The position numbers were made by a program, and so were the translations under genes. Below the pieces are notes generated by a model. The model was not told where the DNA came from. It ran no database searches and was given only the letters and a program-made list of their open reading frames with translations. A DNA stretch of 64,000 nucleotides from an uncultured Eubacteriales bacterium (GTDB lineage Bacteria > Bacillota > Clostridia > Oscillospirales > Oscillospiraceae). The stretch spans positions 1 through 64,000 of the forward strand of contig ONPN01000008.1 in the NCBI GenBank assembly GCA_900319695.1, given 5' to 3'. This document shows positions 8,432 through 15,668 of the stretch, piece by piece. The stretch's first letter is position 1; each line of letters starts with the position of its first letter.

Positions 8432-9370
8432 TCAATCCACCTTGTGTTCTACAGCAATAATATCCTCAGAACTCCCGTTAACCCAAACGGGTTCCAACCA
8501 CTTCACAATTAATTGAGTTTTTCCCGGGCCTGCCCAATAATGATGCCAATGTGCTCTGCGAATATGCGGTCTTGGACTTATTCCAGTTGAAGCTCCATCG
8601 GGCATACTTGCCGCATCAGACAATGAGTGCGCCTCTGCCAAAAATGGGGTGCTTATTCTATAGCCCACCTCCCATTGCCTGATGTTCATCGGCTTTCCAT
8701 TAGGACGGTGCGGCCTCTTTGATTTGGGAGTTTTTACTTCTTTGATCACTGCATTTTGCGCTGAGAGATAGTAGGCAACCTGAATAGCCATCTTCATATT
8801 ATGATATGCCTCCTCATAGAACTCCATGCTATTCTTCTCCCTCATCCACTCTTCAAGTGCAGCAGAGAGCTTTTGGCCGTTGGAGATCCAGAGCGTATCT
8901 TTCCGCATATGAAGTTTATCTCCCATCACATCAAGGACATCTACCACAATAAACACTGTATCATTAACGGCATTACCATTAATGTCGACATTGACAGTTT
9001 CTGTATATACGAAATAACCAAGGCGTTCTTCATCTTCACAAGCAATGAAGAACGATTGTACAGGTAGCCTTTGAAGTGATTGTGCGTGGAATACCATATC
9101 ATCTGTATCTACAAGAACACTAAGGAAGCTTTTATCGAACCGATAAACGGTTTTATACAGTAACCACTTTGAAAAGGCAAAAAAATAATCTGCCATTCTT
9201 AGTGCTTCTTCTTGGGACTTAAAGCCTTTGAGAAAGTCATCGGTCAATGCATTCTTTTCATCTATACTGTATTCTGGCGATATTCTTATGGTTGTATAAG
9301 TCTTCCCGTTTAAAGCAAATCTTTCCGCTGCATAAACCACTTGCTCAAGTTTGTTAATGTGAAACACCAC
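8432..9370 (-). CDS. AcrVA2-family (anti-CRISPR-like) protein
   Basis: 312 residues, no signal or membrane segments. The C-terminal signature at about residues 267-298, RPHIRRAHWHHYW followed by a basic strand and VWVN, matches the C-terminus of AcrVA2 of Moraxella (RPHIRRGHWHGYW ... VFVN); an aromatic/acidic middle section with a VDVLDV strand also corresponds. AcrVA2 blocks Cas12a by destroying its message co-translationally, but AcrVA2-like proteins are also found in elements of hosts where no Cas12a link is shown, so function here is inference. GTG start at 9368-9370 with weak AAAG; no better start is seen. It is the second gene after an HTH regulator, 53 bases downstream, in AT-rich DNA beside an integrase fragment and a tRNA. 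Confidence 0.72.
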   Translation of the reverse strand: MVFHINKLEQVVYAAERFALNGKTYTTIRISPEYSIDEKNALTDDFLKGFKSQEEALRMADYFFAFSKWLLYKTVYRFDKSFLSVLVDTDDMVFHAQSLQRLPVQSFFIACEDEERLGYFVYTETVNVDINGNAVNDTVFIVVDVLDVMGDKLHMRKDTLWISNGQKLSAALEEWMREKNSMEFYEEAYHNMKMAIQVAYYLSAQNAVIKEVKTPKSKRPHRPNGKPMNIRQWEVGYRISTPFLAEAHSLSDAASMPDGASTGISPRPHIRRAHWHHYWAGPGKTQLIVKWLEPVWVNGSSEDIIAVEHKVD

Positions 9371-9375
9371 CTTTG

Positions 9376-9402
9376 ATCTATGCTCAGTTAAGATGCATAG
9401 AT
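9376..9402. repeat. Inverted repeat between HTH gene and AcrVA2-like gene
   Basis: ATCTATGC (9376-9383) and GCATAGAT (9395-9402), perfect 8-bp arms around 11 bases, directly upstream of the AcrVA2-like start. It could be an operator or a hairpin near the ribosome site. Confidence 0.45.
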
Positions 9403-9423
9403 AATCTGGAAGCCCATGAAATG

Positions 9424-10197
9424 CTAATCTTCGTCCACAAAAAACTGATCCTCGCTCCAGTGTAAAAAGTGATACGGATGATCTTCGCTTACATAGATAT
9501 CCGAATAAAGAAAAGTTATAACATCCATGTCATCAAAAAGGTCAAACACCCAGTCAGCCGTCGTGTTGCCCTTTATTCCTTCAATGCCGTCATAAAGCTC
9601 AATTAGTGCATTTGCTTCTTCGTTGCAAAGATAAATGATTAATTCTTCCAAAACACTGTGAGCGATCATTGGAACGCCAAGCTTTGCCGCCCCACGCATC
9701 TGCTGTATTTTGCATTTCATTTTGAATAAGAAGTCATAATTGTATTCCATAAGGAATTGATCAGGAAGATCATATTCGAGCAAAGAGACGCTCAACTGCC
9801 CAATGTGTGTTCCCACGGGCAGGGAGGAAAGAGAGTTCAAGTCTGTTTCTACATGATCAAGAAGAATATCGCTCCCTGCAGCGAAAGACATAGCCGCCAT
9901 GTCTCCATATTGCTTTTCTAAGTATTTTGACCACGCTGTATGATCCTTATAGTCTTCAATAGAGAGAACATCATCATTTTTCTCTTCACCATTTGGTAAG
10001 GAAAGCCAGTTAAGAGCTTTACAGATCCCTTTACATTTGTCTTTACGAATTGATTCACCAGCCTCGTATCTACACCATGTTTTAGTGCCTACCTCTGCTC
10101 TCGAGGCTGCTTCTTCAATCGTAAGCCCCAATTCAATGCGCCTTTGCTTAATTTGTTTTGCAAGCGCTTTATTTCCTTGGATGGTTTGTTGAGCCAC
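9424..10197 (-). CDS. XRE-family HTH protein with unknown C-terminal domain
   Basis: 257 residues. Residues about 10-65 form an XRE/Cro HTH (LAKQIKQRRIELGLTIEEAA, then VGTKTWCRYEAG). The following 190 residues are acidic and helical with no domain I recognise. GTG start at 10195-10197, 8 bases after AAAGGAGG. It leads the operon containing the AcrVA2-like gene and has TGTCAT repeats at its own promoter, so autoregulation is likely. The arrangement resembles anti-CRISPR loci with an HTH partner, although aca genes usually lie downstream and are much smaller. A toxin-antitoxin or superinfection-immunity role is also possible. Confidence 0.8.
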   Translation of the reverse strand: MAQQTIQGNKALAKQIKQRRIELGLTIEEAASRAEVGTKTWCRYEAGESIRKDKCKGICKALNWLSLPNGEEKNDDVLSIEDYKDHTAWSKYLEKQYGDMAAMSFAAGSDILLDHVETDLNSLSSLPVGTHIGQLSVSLLEYDLPDQFLMEYNYDFLFKMKCKIQQMRGAAKLGVPMIAHSVLEELIIYLCNEEANALIELYDGIEGIKGNTTADWVFDLFDDMDVITFLYSDIYVSEDHPYHFLHWSEDQFFVDED

Positions 10198-10217
10198 TGC
10201 TTTTACCTCCTTTAAAG

Positions 10218-10266
10218 TGACATGTCATTATATTGTCATTATGTCATATATGATTATCTCTGTCAA
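10218..10266 (-). promoter_or_regulatory. Promoter and repeated TGTCAT sites of the HTH operon
   Basis: TTGACA (10261-10266 on the minus strand), 17-base spacer, CATAAT (10238-10243). TGTCAT occurs at 10223-10228, 10234-10239 and 10242-10247, and TGACATGTCA at 10218-10227 is a perfect palindrome, all around the -10 and start point. These are plausible binding sites for the encoded HTH protein. Confidence 0.7.
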
Positions 10267-10283
10267 CCCTCTTCTTATGGTTA

Positions 10284-10330
10284 TAAAAAAATAAAAGCAC
10301 CATAAGCATGATAATCATACTTATGGTGCC
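10284..10330 (-). terminator. Rho-independent terminator of tRNA-Ser
   Basis: On the minus strand GCACCATAAG (10320-10329) pairs with CTTATGGTGC (10297-10306), followed by TTTTATTTTTTT. It begins about 10 bases after the tRNA 3' end. Confidence 0.85.
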
Positions 10331-10337
10331 ATCACTG

Positions 10338-10428
10338 TGGCGGAGGGTGCAGGATTCGAACCCGCGTGGACATCACTGCCCTAATGGTTTTCAAGACCAC
10401 CCCGTTATGACCGCTTCGGTAACCCTCC
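10338..10428 (-). tRNA. tRNA-Ser (anticodon UGA), CCA encoded
   Basis: The minus strand begins GGAGGGTTACCGAAGCGG, has anticodon loop CTTGAAA (TGA), a long class-II variable arm, T-loop GGTTCGAATCC, and ends CCCTCC-G-CCA. The acceptor stem GGAGGG/CCCTCC pairs fully. It reads UCA and related codons. Its 5' 18 bases plus 7 upstream bases are duplicated 300 bp upstream next to what looks like the original promoter. Confidence 0.96.
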
Positions 10429-10435
10429 GTGTATG
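10411..10435. repeat. 25-bp direct repeat, copy 1 (tRNA-Ser 5' end), candidate att core
   Basis: Identical to 10711-10735 (begins CCGCTTCGGTAACCC, ends GTGTATG), spaced exactly 300 bp. It covers the first 18 bases of the mature tRNA and 7 bases upstream. Confidence 0.85.
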
Positions 10436-10574
10436 TCAACCCCCTTGCGGGAGGTAACGACGATATGGAATTGTCTTAGATTTTCTCTTAGATACGGCGT
10501 GAAACCAGAACCCGAGCACTCGAAAAAGTGTCGTGTTTCTGCGGCTTTGCGGGATCGGTCGCTCTGTTTGCTGT

Positions 10575-10618
10575 GACGGTTTTCAAGGCCGCCCCGTTAT
10601 GTCCTGTTGCGGTGCCCG
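10575..10618 (-). pseudogene. tRNA-Ser-like fragment (D-arm to anticodon arm)
   Basis: The minus strand contains CATAACGGGG then CGGCCTTGAAAACCG, closely matching the D/anticodon region of the intact tRNA-Ser, but the flanking acceptor and T-arms do not follow. It lies between the two 25-bp direct repeats. Probably debris of another tRNA-Ser copy. Confidence 0.55.
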
Positions 10619-10710
10619 AAATCTTCTGCTCGCTGTCTGCTCGTAGGATTTCGACCGCTGCCACTCCTTTTTGCTCGCTTTATCCGCCCCGGCGGCGCTC
10701 GCAAACGTCC

Positions 10711-10735
10711 CCGCTTCGGTAACCCTCCGTGTATG
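10711..10735. repeat. 25-bp direct repeat, copy 2 (orphan tRNA-Ser 5' end)
   Basis: Exact second copy of 10411-10435. On the minus strand it sits at the normal distance downstream of a good promoter, but after 18 bases the tRNA sequence stops and unrelated DNA follows. Confidence 0.85.
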
Positions 10736-10746
10736 AAAGTATAGAG

Positions 10747-10775
10747 ATTTTAACACTTCGCGCGGCACAAGTCAA
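10747..10775 (-). promoter_or_regulatory. Probable original tRNA-Ser promoter
   Basis: Minus-strand TTGACT (10770-10775), 17 bases, TAAAAT (10747-10752). The predicted start is about a dozen bases before the orphan tRNA 5' end and about 310 bases before the intact tRNA. Confidence 0.65.
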
Positions 10776-10799
10776 GTTTTTACGCGCAGCGCTTTCCGG

Positions 10800-10828
10800 T
10801 TGACGGCGGCGAGGGCTAACGGTATAAT
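10800..10828 (+). promoter_or_regulatory. Promoter of the acyltransferase gene
   Basis: TTGACG (10800-10805), 17 bases, TATAAT (10823-10828). Confidence 0.75.
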
Positions 10829-10859
10829 GACGGCAGTCTCTACAAGGAGGGTTTTGGCT

Positions 10860-11912
10860 GTGAAGAGAGAGAACTGGATCGACTCCTGCCGCTTCTTTGC
10901 CATCTTTGTCATCATGGCCACGCATTTTCTGGCGACCTTCCGGCCTGAGGCGCTGGCACTGTGGGAGACCATGCCCTCAAGTCTGCTGCTTGGGGGACTG
11001 ACGGGCAAGATGTCGGTCGCGTTCTTCTTCGTGGTGCTGGGCTATTTTGCCTCGGCGCCGCGCGCTTTTGATGCGCGGGCTTTTGCCGTCTATACTCTGC
11101 GGCGCTACGGACAGTTCGCCTTCTTCGTGTTTGCGGTAACGCTGTGCTACATCGTCGGCTGTTATGGGGTGACCTGGCTCTTCCACCTTGCCGAGGGCGA
11201 GGTGCTGCGCGTGATCTCCGACGGGCCGCGCTACAACCTGATTTATTTGCTGCGCGACGCCTTCCTCTTCGAGAACAACTACAACGACACGCTCTGGTGC
11301 ATGCGCCAGCTCTTTCTCGCAAGTCTCGTCTGCCGCCTTCTGGGTTATCTGCCGGAGCGGCTGAACGCGGCTGCCCGGCTCGGAATTGCGGCGGCGGTCA
11401 TCCTCTGTGCCGTCCTGCTGGGGAGTCGCTGGGTCTGGCTCGGCACGGCCGCGCTGGGCTATGTGCTGCGCCTCCTGCTTGACTCGCTGAAGGATCGTCC
11501 GCGCCTCCGCTCCCCCGCCGCGCTGTGGCTGCTGTTCCTTGCGGCGGCCGCGTTCATCAAAGCCCCGGTGAGCGAGGAAACGCGGCCCCTGCTGCTCTAC
11601 TCTCTGCAGAGCGTCGGCGCATTCCTGCTGCTCTTCGTCCTGTTCTACGCGATCTTTGCGCAGAGACTTCTGGCAGCGCGGCCTTTCCCCTGGCTGGGCC
11701 GCATCTCGATGGGTCTCTTCGTCGCGCATACGCCGGTCAATGAGCTGCTTGGTTCCTCCGTCTGGGCGCTGCTGAGCTCCCGCGTCCCGGCGGCAATCAG
11801 TCTGACACTGTGCTTTGCGCTGTCCCTCGGGCTCAGCATCCTCGCCGCGTGGCTGCTGCACGCGGCTTACGGCGGGCTCACAAAGCGCGGGCGGCCTGCG
11901 CGATGCGTCTAA
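10860..11912 (+). CDS. Acyltransferase 3 family membrane protein
   Basis: 350 residues with about ten membrane helices. Members O-acylate cell-surface glycans or lipids using acyl-CoA. It begins MKRENWIDSCRFFAIFVIMATH; the His in the first helix (ATHFL) corresponds to the family's conserved position, and a late FVAHTPVNELLG helix is also typical. GTG at 10860-10862 lies 8 bases after AAGGAGGG; the upstream in-frame extension to 10800 overlaps the promoter and is rejected. Monocistronic, converging on argS with a shared terminator. The acceptor substrate cannot be told from sequence. Confidence 0.88.
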   Translation: MKRENWIDSCRFFAIFVIMATHFLATFRPEALALWETMPSSLLLGGLTGKMSVAFFFVVLGYFASAPRAFDARAFAVYTLRRYGQFAFFVFAVTLCYIVGCYGVTWLFHLAEGEVLRVISDGPRYNLIYLLRDAFLFENNYNDTLWCMRQLFLASLVCRLLGYLPERLNAAARLGIAAAVILCAVLLGSRWVWLGTAALGYVLRLLLDSLKDRPRLRSPAALWLLFLAAAAFIKAPVSEETRPLLLYSLQSVGAFLLLFVLFYAIFAQRLLAARPFPWLGRISMGLFVAHTPVNELLGSSVWALLSSRVPAAISLTLCFALSLGLSILAAWLLHAAYGGLTKRGRPARCV

Positions 11913-11960
11913 AAAATGACGAACACGGTCAAATTTGATCGTGTTCGTATCTTTTTTATT
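11913..11960. terminator. Bidirectional terminator between acyltransferase and argS
   Basis: ACGAACACGGTCAAA (11919-11933) pairs with TTTGATCGTGTTCGT (11934-11948) with one G-T pair. T-rich tails occur on both strands (CTTTTTTATTT on plus; ATTTTTTAG on minus). Confidence 0.88.
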
Positions 11961-11963
11961 TGT

Positions 11964-13703
11964 TTACATCTTCTCCGGGGCGCTGACGCCGATGATGCCG
12001 AGGGAGATCGCGATGACCCGGCGCACACAGTCGGCGAGCAGAAGACGCGCTTCAAGCACGCCCGGCTCCGCGCCGCGGATGTGGCAGACCGTGTAGAAGC
12101 GGTGGAAGCGGGCGGCCAGCTCCGTGACGTACTTGTTGACGCGGCTGGGGTCGTAATCGCGCGCCGCGAGCCGGATCTCCTCCGGCAGGGCGGCGAGCTG
12201 TTTGATGAGCTCCTTCTCCGTCTCGTCAGAGAGGAGGGCAGCGTCGGCGCTCGCGGGGACCTCATGCCCCTCAGCGGCGAGGTTTGCGATCATGGTGCAG
12301 ATGCGCGCGTGGGCGTACTGGACGTAGTAGACGGGGTTTTCGTTGTCCTGGCGCTGCGCGAGCTCCAGGTCGAACAGTACCGGCGACTCGGGCCGGGAGT
12401 TGAAGAAGTAGCGGGCGGAGTCCACCGGGATGTCGTCGAGCAGGTTTGTCAGGCTGATCGCCTTGCCGGTGCGCTTGGACATGCGGACCTCGTGCCCGTC
12501 GCTCATCAGCTTGACAAGCTGCATGAGGACGATCTGCAAACGGTGCTCGCCGTCCAGGCCCAGGGCGTCCAGTGCGCCCTTGAGTCTGGCGACATGGCCG
12601 TGGTGGTCTGCGCCCCAGACGTTGATCACATAGTCAAAGCCGCGCTTTTCCAGCTTGTTGCGGTGATAGGCAATGTCGGCGGCAAAGTAAGTATAGAAGC
12701 CGTTGGCCCTTTTCAGCACGTCGTCCTTGAGCTCGAGCTTGTCGATCTCCTCCTGCTTTTTGCCCGCCTTAAGCAGATTCTCGCTCAGAATCTGTGCGGT
12801 GCGGAGCCAGAGGGCGCCGTCCTTCTCATAGGTGTAGCCGCGCTCGGTGAGCTTTGCCACCGTCTCGGCGACATAGCCGCTCTCGTGCAGGGAGCTTTCA
12901 AAGAACCACTCGTCGTACTCCACGCCGTAGCGGCGCAGATCGGCCTGCATCTTCGGGATGTTGCGGTCGAGACCGAAGCGAGCCATGGCCGCGTGGCGCT
13001 CGGCCACGTCCTTATCGAGGTACACGTCGCCGTGCTCGTCATAGAACGCTTTGGCGAGCTCCTTGATGTCCTCGCCCTGGTAGCCGTCCTCGGGGAACTG
13101 AACCGCGTCCTCGCCCAGCAGGAGCTGACGGTAGCGCGCGTCGATGGAGGTGGCAAACTTTTCGATCTGGTTGCCCGCGTCGTTGACATAGAACTCGCGC
13201 CACACGTCATAGCCCGCGCGGTCCATCACGCTCGCCAGCGCGTCACCCAGGACGCCGCCGCGGGCGTTGCCCATATGCATGGGGCCAGTGGGGTTGGCGG
13301 AGACAAATTCAACCATCAGCTTTTTTCCGTGGCCCTCGTCGACGCGGCCATAGTCCGCGCCCTCGTCGCTGACGCACTTGAGCACGTCCGCATACCAGGT
13401 CGGGGCGAGGCGGAAGTTGATGAAGCCGGGGCCCGCCACTTCCACGGAAGAAAACCAGGTGCCGTCCAGGTCCAGATTTTCGACCAGGGCTTCGGCGATC
13501 TTCCTCGGGGCCATGTGCAGGGCGCGGGCGCCGGTCATGGCGTGGTTTGCGGCGTAGTCGCCGTTGGTGGTGTCCTTGGGGATCTCGACCGTGCCGGAGA
13601 GCGCGGCTCCCTCGGGGAGCTGTCCCTTCGCAGCCGCCTTTTCGCAGGCCGCGGCAAGCAGGGCGCTGATGCTGTCCTTCGCGTTCTGGATCATGTTAGC
13701 CAT
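11964..13703 (-). CDS. argS: Arginyl-tRNA synthetase
   Basis: Charges tRNA-Arg in the cytoplasm. 579 residues, a normal length. The N-terminal Add-1 domain is followed by the class-I HIGH motif variant near ANPTGPMHMGNARGG, the KMSKR-type loop RMSKRTGKAI, and a C-terminal anticodon-binding domain. The ATG follows GAGGAGAG. It is the last gene of racE-ywiB-argS, overlapping the ywiB end by 8 bases; ywiB next to argS is also the Bacillus arrangement. Confidence 0.97.
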   Translation of the reverse strand: MANMIQNAKDSISALLAAACEKAAAKGQLPEGAALSGTVEIPKDTTNGDYAANHAMTGARALHMAPRKIAEALVENLDLDGTWFSSVEVAGPGFINFRLAPTWYADVLKCVSDEGADYGRVDEGHGKKLMVEFVSANPTGPMHMGNARGGVLGDALASVMDRAGYDVWREFYVNDAGNQIEKFATSIDARYRQLLLGEDAVQFPEDGYQGEDIKELAKAFYDEHGDVYLDKDVAERHAAMARFGLDRNIPKMQADLRRYGVEYDEWFFESSLHESGYVAETVAKLTERGYTYEKDGALWLRTAQILSENLLKAGKKQEEIDKLELKDDVLKRANGFYTYFAADIAYHRNKLEKRGFDYVINVWGADHHGHVARLKGALDALGLDGEHRLQIVLMQLVKLMSDGHEVRMSKRTGKAISLTNLLDDIPVDSARYFFNSRPESPVLFDLELAQRQDNENPVYYVQYAHARICTMIANLAAEGHEVPASADAALLSDETEKELIKQLAALPEEIRLAARDYDPSRVNKYVTELAARFHRFYTVCHIRGAEPGVLEARLLLADCVRRVIAISLGIIGVSAPEKM

Positions 13704-14142
13704 TGCTGTTGTCTCTCCTCTGTTTTTGTTCTTTCACTGTCAGATGAAACTGGTTCCGACTGACGAAGGCGTGCTCCATATCGAGCACATAGTCGATCTC
13801 CATGTGTCCGCCGTGCTCGTTGAAGCGGGCGTTCATGTTGCGGGTGTCCATGTGCATGGTGGCTGAGCCGACCGGCGTGTCGTACAGGAAAGCGTGCTTC
13901 TCGCCGGGGCGGAAGATCATGCGGCTCGTCACCGCGCCGTCACGGTCCACAACCACCTGATCCGGCATGACCATCACGCTGGTGCGCGTGCCCTCCATGC
14001 CGGTGACTTCCGACTCCTGATAGGTCAGACAGGCGGTATCGCCGTCATAGGTGTAGAGCCCGTCGGTGGTAAAGTCTATGGTATTGTCGTCCGCACCGTC
14101 TCCGAAGAGGCTGCGGATATAGATCACAACATCTTTCATCAT
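13696..14142 (-). CDS. ywiB: DUF1934 / YwiB-family beta-barrel protein
   Basis: About 148 residues (MMKDVVIYIRSLFGDGADD...). It has the YwiB-type alternating strand pattern with a TGMEGT turn and MHMDTRN near the C-terminus; the family has a calycin-like fold of unknown function. The frame is open from a TTG at 14151, but the ATG at 14142 (or 14139) lies at a better distance from GGAG in the end of racE. Translationally coupled to both racE and argS. Confidence 0.85.
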   Translation of the reverse strand: MMKDVVIYIRSLFGDGADDNTIDFTTDGLYTYDGDTACLTYQESEVTGMEGTRTSVMVMPDQVVVDRDGAVTSRMIFRPGEKHAFLYDTPVGSATMHMDTRNMNARFNEHGGHMEIDYVLDMEHAFVSRNQFHLTVKEQKQRRDNSNG

Positions 14143-14147
14143 ATGTT

Positions 14148-14954
14148 TCAAAGCTCCATAATGGGCGCCTGCTCCGCGTGAACAGGGCCGCGCTCGAGAT
14201 AGGGTTCGGCAAAGGCGTCGAACTGCCGGAGATCGCCGCTGACAAAGAAGCGTGCTCCGCCGTTTTCCCCGCCGGTGAGATCATGTTGTACAAGATAATC
14301 GCGCAGGGCCGTGGCTGCGCACTCCGAGGCCGACAGCAGCGGCACGTCTGCCCCAAGATAGTCCCGGATCGCGTCCTCGATGATGCCGTAGTGGGTGCAG
14401 CCCAGCAGCAGCGCCCCGAAGTCTCTGCCCCTGATGGGGGCGAGGGCGCGCTGAACGGCGTCCATCACCACCGGATCACTGCGCCGTATGTGTCCCGCCT
14501 CGATCATGGGTGCAAACTCCGGGCAAGGCACGCCGATGATCTCGCGGCTGTACCCGCAGCGCTTTGCGAGAGCATCGGTAAACTCCCCGCTGTGGATGCT
14601 CGCGGCGGTGGCGATGACGCAGAGGGGCTTGTCCCCGGGGACGGCGGCCATCGCGTCGAGGGCCGGGTCCACCACACCGAACGCCGGGACGGGGTATTCC
14701 GCCAGTACAGGCCGTGCCGCGCTGGAGATGGTGCCGCAGGCGGCGAGGATGGCCTTGACATCGAACTTTGCGAGAAAATCCATGTCCTGCGCGGCTATCC
14801 GCCGCAGCTCGTCGATGGGTCTCGGCCCATAGGGCATGCGGCCCGAATCTCCGAAGAACACATAGTCCTCATCGGGCAGGAGCTTTCTCAGCGCCTTCAA
14901 TCCCGTGAGTCCGCCGATGCCCGAATCGTAGATGCCGATCGGCCGATTGTCCAT
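14148..14954 (-). CDS. murI: Glutamate racemase
   Basis: Makes D-glutamate for peptidoglycan. 268 residues. Both catalytic cysteines are present: Cys73 in AACGTISSAA and the second in LLGCTHYG. The N-terminal IGIYDSGIGGLTGLKAL and FFGDSGRMPYG motifs are typical. The start ATG follows GAGGAGGCG. First gene of the racE-ywiB-argS operon. Confidence 0.97.
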   Translation of the reverse strand: MDNRPIGIYDSGIGGLTGLKALRKLLPDEDYVFFGDSGRMPYGPRPIDELRRIAAQDMDFLAKFDVKAILAACGTISSAARPVLAEYPVPAFGVVDPALDAMAAVPGDKPLCVIATAASIHSGEFTDALAKRCGYSREIIGVPCPEFAPMIEAGHIRRSDPVVMDAVQRALAPIRGRDFGALLLGCTHYGIIEDAIRDYLGADVPLLSASECAATALRDYLVQHDLTGGENGGARFFVSGDLRQFDAFAEPYLERGPVHAEQAPIMEL

Positions 14955-14996
14955 CCCTTTCGCCTCCTCTGTGCGCTAAACTGCAATAACCTAATT

Positions 14997-15025
14997 AATA
15001 TACCGCATACCTGTCCACATAGCAA
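14997..15025 (-). promoter_or_regulatory. Promoter of racE-ywiB-argS
   Basis: Minus-strand TTGCTA (15020-15025), 17 bases, TATATT (14997-15002), about 40 bases before the racE start. Confidence 0.6.
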
Positions 15026-15069
15026 GAAAAAATTTGTATTGTTTACCTGTGGAATTGGCCGGGCAGTTC

Positions 15070-15078
15070 TGCTATAAT
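15070..15078 (+). promoter_or_regulatory. Extended -10 promoter of the small conserved gene
   Basis: TCTGCTATAAT contains TGC-TATAAT (TATAAT 15073-15078), an extended -10 that does not need a strong -35. Confidence 0.55.
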
Positions 15079-15131
15079 ACAGTGACACGAAAAACGACGG
15101 CGTGGTCATTGCGCCGACTGGGAGGGATCGT

Positions 15132-15545
15132 ATGAACATCGAATTGAGCGAGAAGGAGTTTCGTCGGCTGCTGGACATGGTGTATATCGGCAACTGGATT
15201 CTGAACTCGGCCAGGGGTGAGGACCGCTTTGAGGATTACGATCTCCTGCAGGAAAAGCTCTTTGCCATGGCGCCGGCGCAGGGAATGCGCTCGCTGGTGC
15301 AGCGCTGGCACGGCCACGTCTTCCCGTCCCAGGCCTATGAGGACGGCGGCATCCATGAGGCCATCGCCGACTATGAGGACGCGGTGTTCTTCAACATTCT
15401 GGCCGAGGAGCTGGCGCGCCGCGACCTGGGGCTTGAGGACTATGACCCTGAGGACTTCACGGAGCTCTCTGCCCGCATGGACGAGTACATGGACGAGTTT
15501 GAGAAAAACGGCCTGAACGCCATCAACGTAGATATTGACAACTGA
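15132..15545 (+). CDS. Small acidic conserved protein of unknown function
   Basis: 137 residues starting MNIELSEKEFRRLLDMVYIG at an ATG preceded by GGGAGGG. Cytoplasmic, helical, strongly acidic C-terminus (YDPEDFTELSARMDEYMDEF). No domain I can name. The good promoter, ribosome site and balanced codon use make it real. It lies between divergent racE and co-directional greA. Confidence 0.75.
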   Translation: MNIELSEKEFRRLLDMVYIGNWILNSARGEDRFEDYDLLQEKLFAMAPAQGMRSLVQRWHGHVFPSQAYEDGGIHEAIADYEDAVFFNILAEELARRDLGLEDYDPEDFTELSARMDEYMDEFEKNGLNAINVDIDN

Positions 15546-15557
15546 TTTGGACCGCCG

Positions 15558-15668
15558 CTAAAAAACAAACTCAGAGCGTTGCTCTGAGTTTGAGAGGACG
15601 AGCAGCGGAATGAGCGAGCTTTCGCGCTTTACGCGGAAGCGAGACGATATGGAGCTTGCGAGGACGAC
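15558..15668 (+). repeat. Hairpin-bearing intergenic element before greA
   Basis: AAACTCAGAGC / GCTCTGAGTTT form a perfect 11-bp stem around GTT (15568-15592), with no U-tract. GC-rich sequence with short GCGAGC-type motifs and a TTTCGCGC/CGCGGAA stem runs up to the greA start. The layout resembles the element before ntpA (49778-49980). Confidence 0.5.

Noticed and set aside
8432..10197. Classical toxin-antitoxin pair
   Set aside because: Both proteins are large (312 and 257 residues), there is no known toxin motif, and the genes do not overlap. Kept only as an alternative to the AcrVA2-like call.
11964..13703. T-box control of argS
   Set aside because: argS is third in an operon and overlaps ywiB; no leader exists to hold a T-box, and none is seen before racE.
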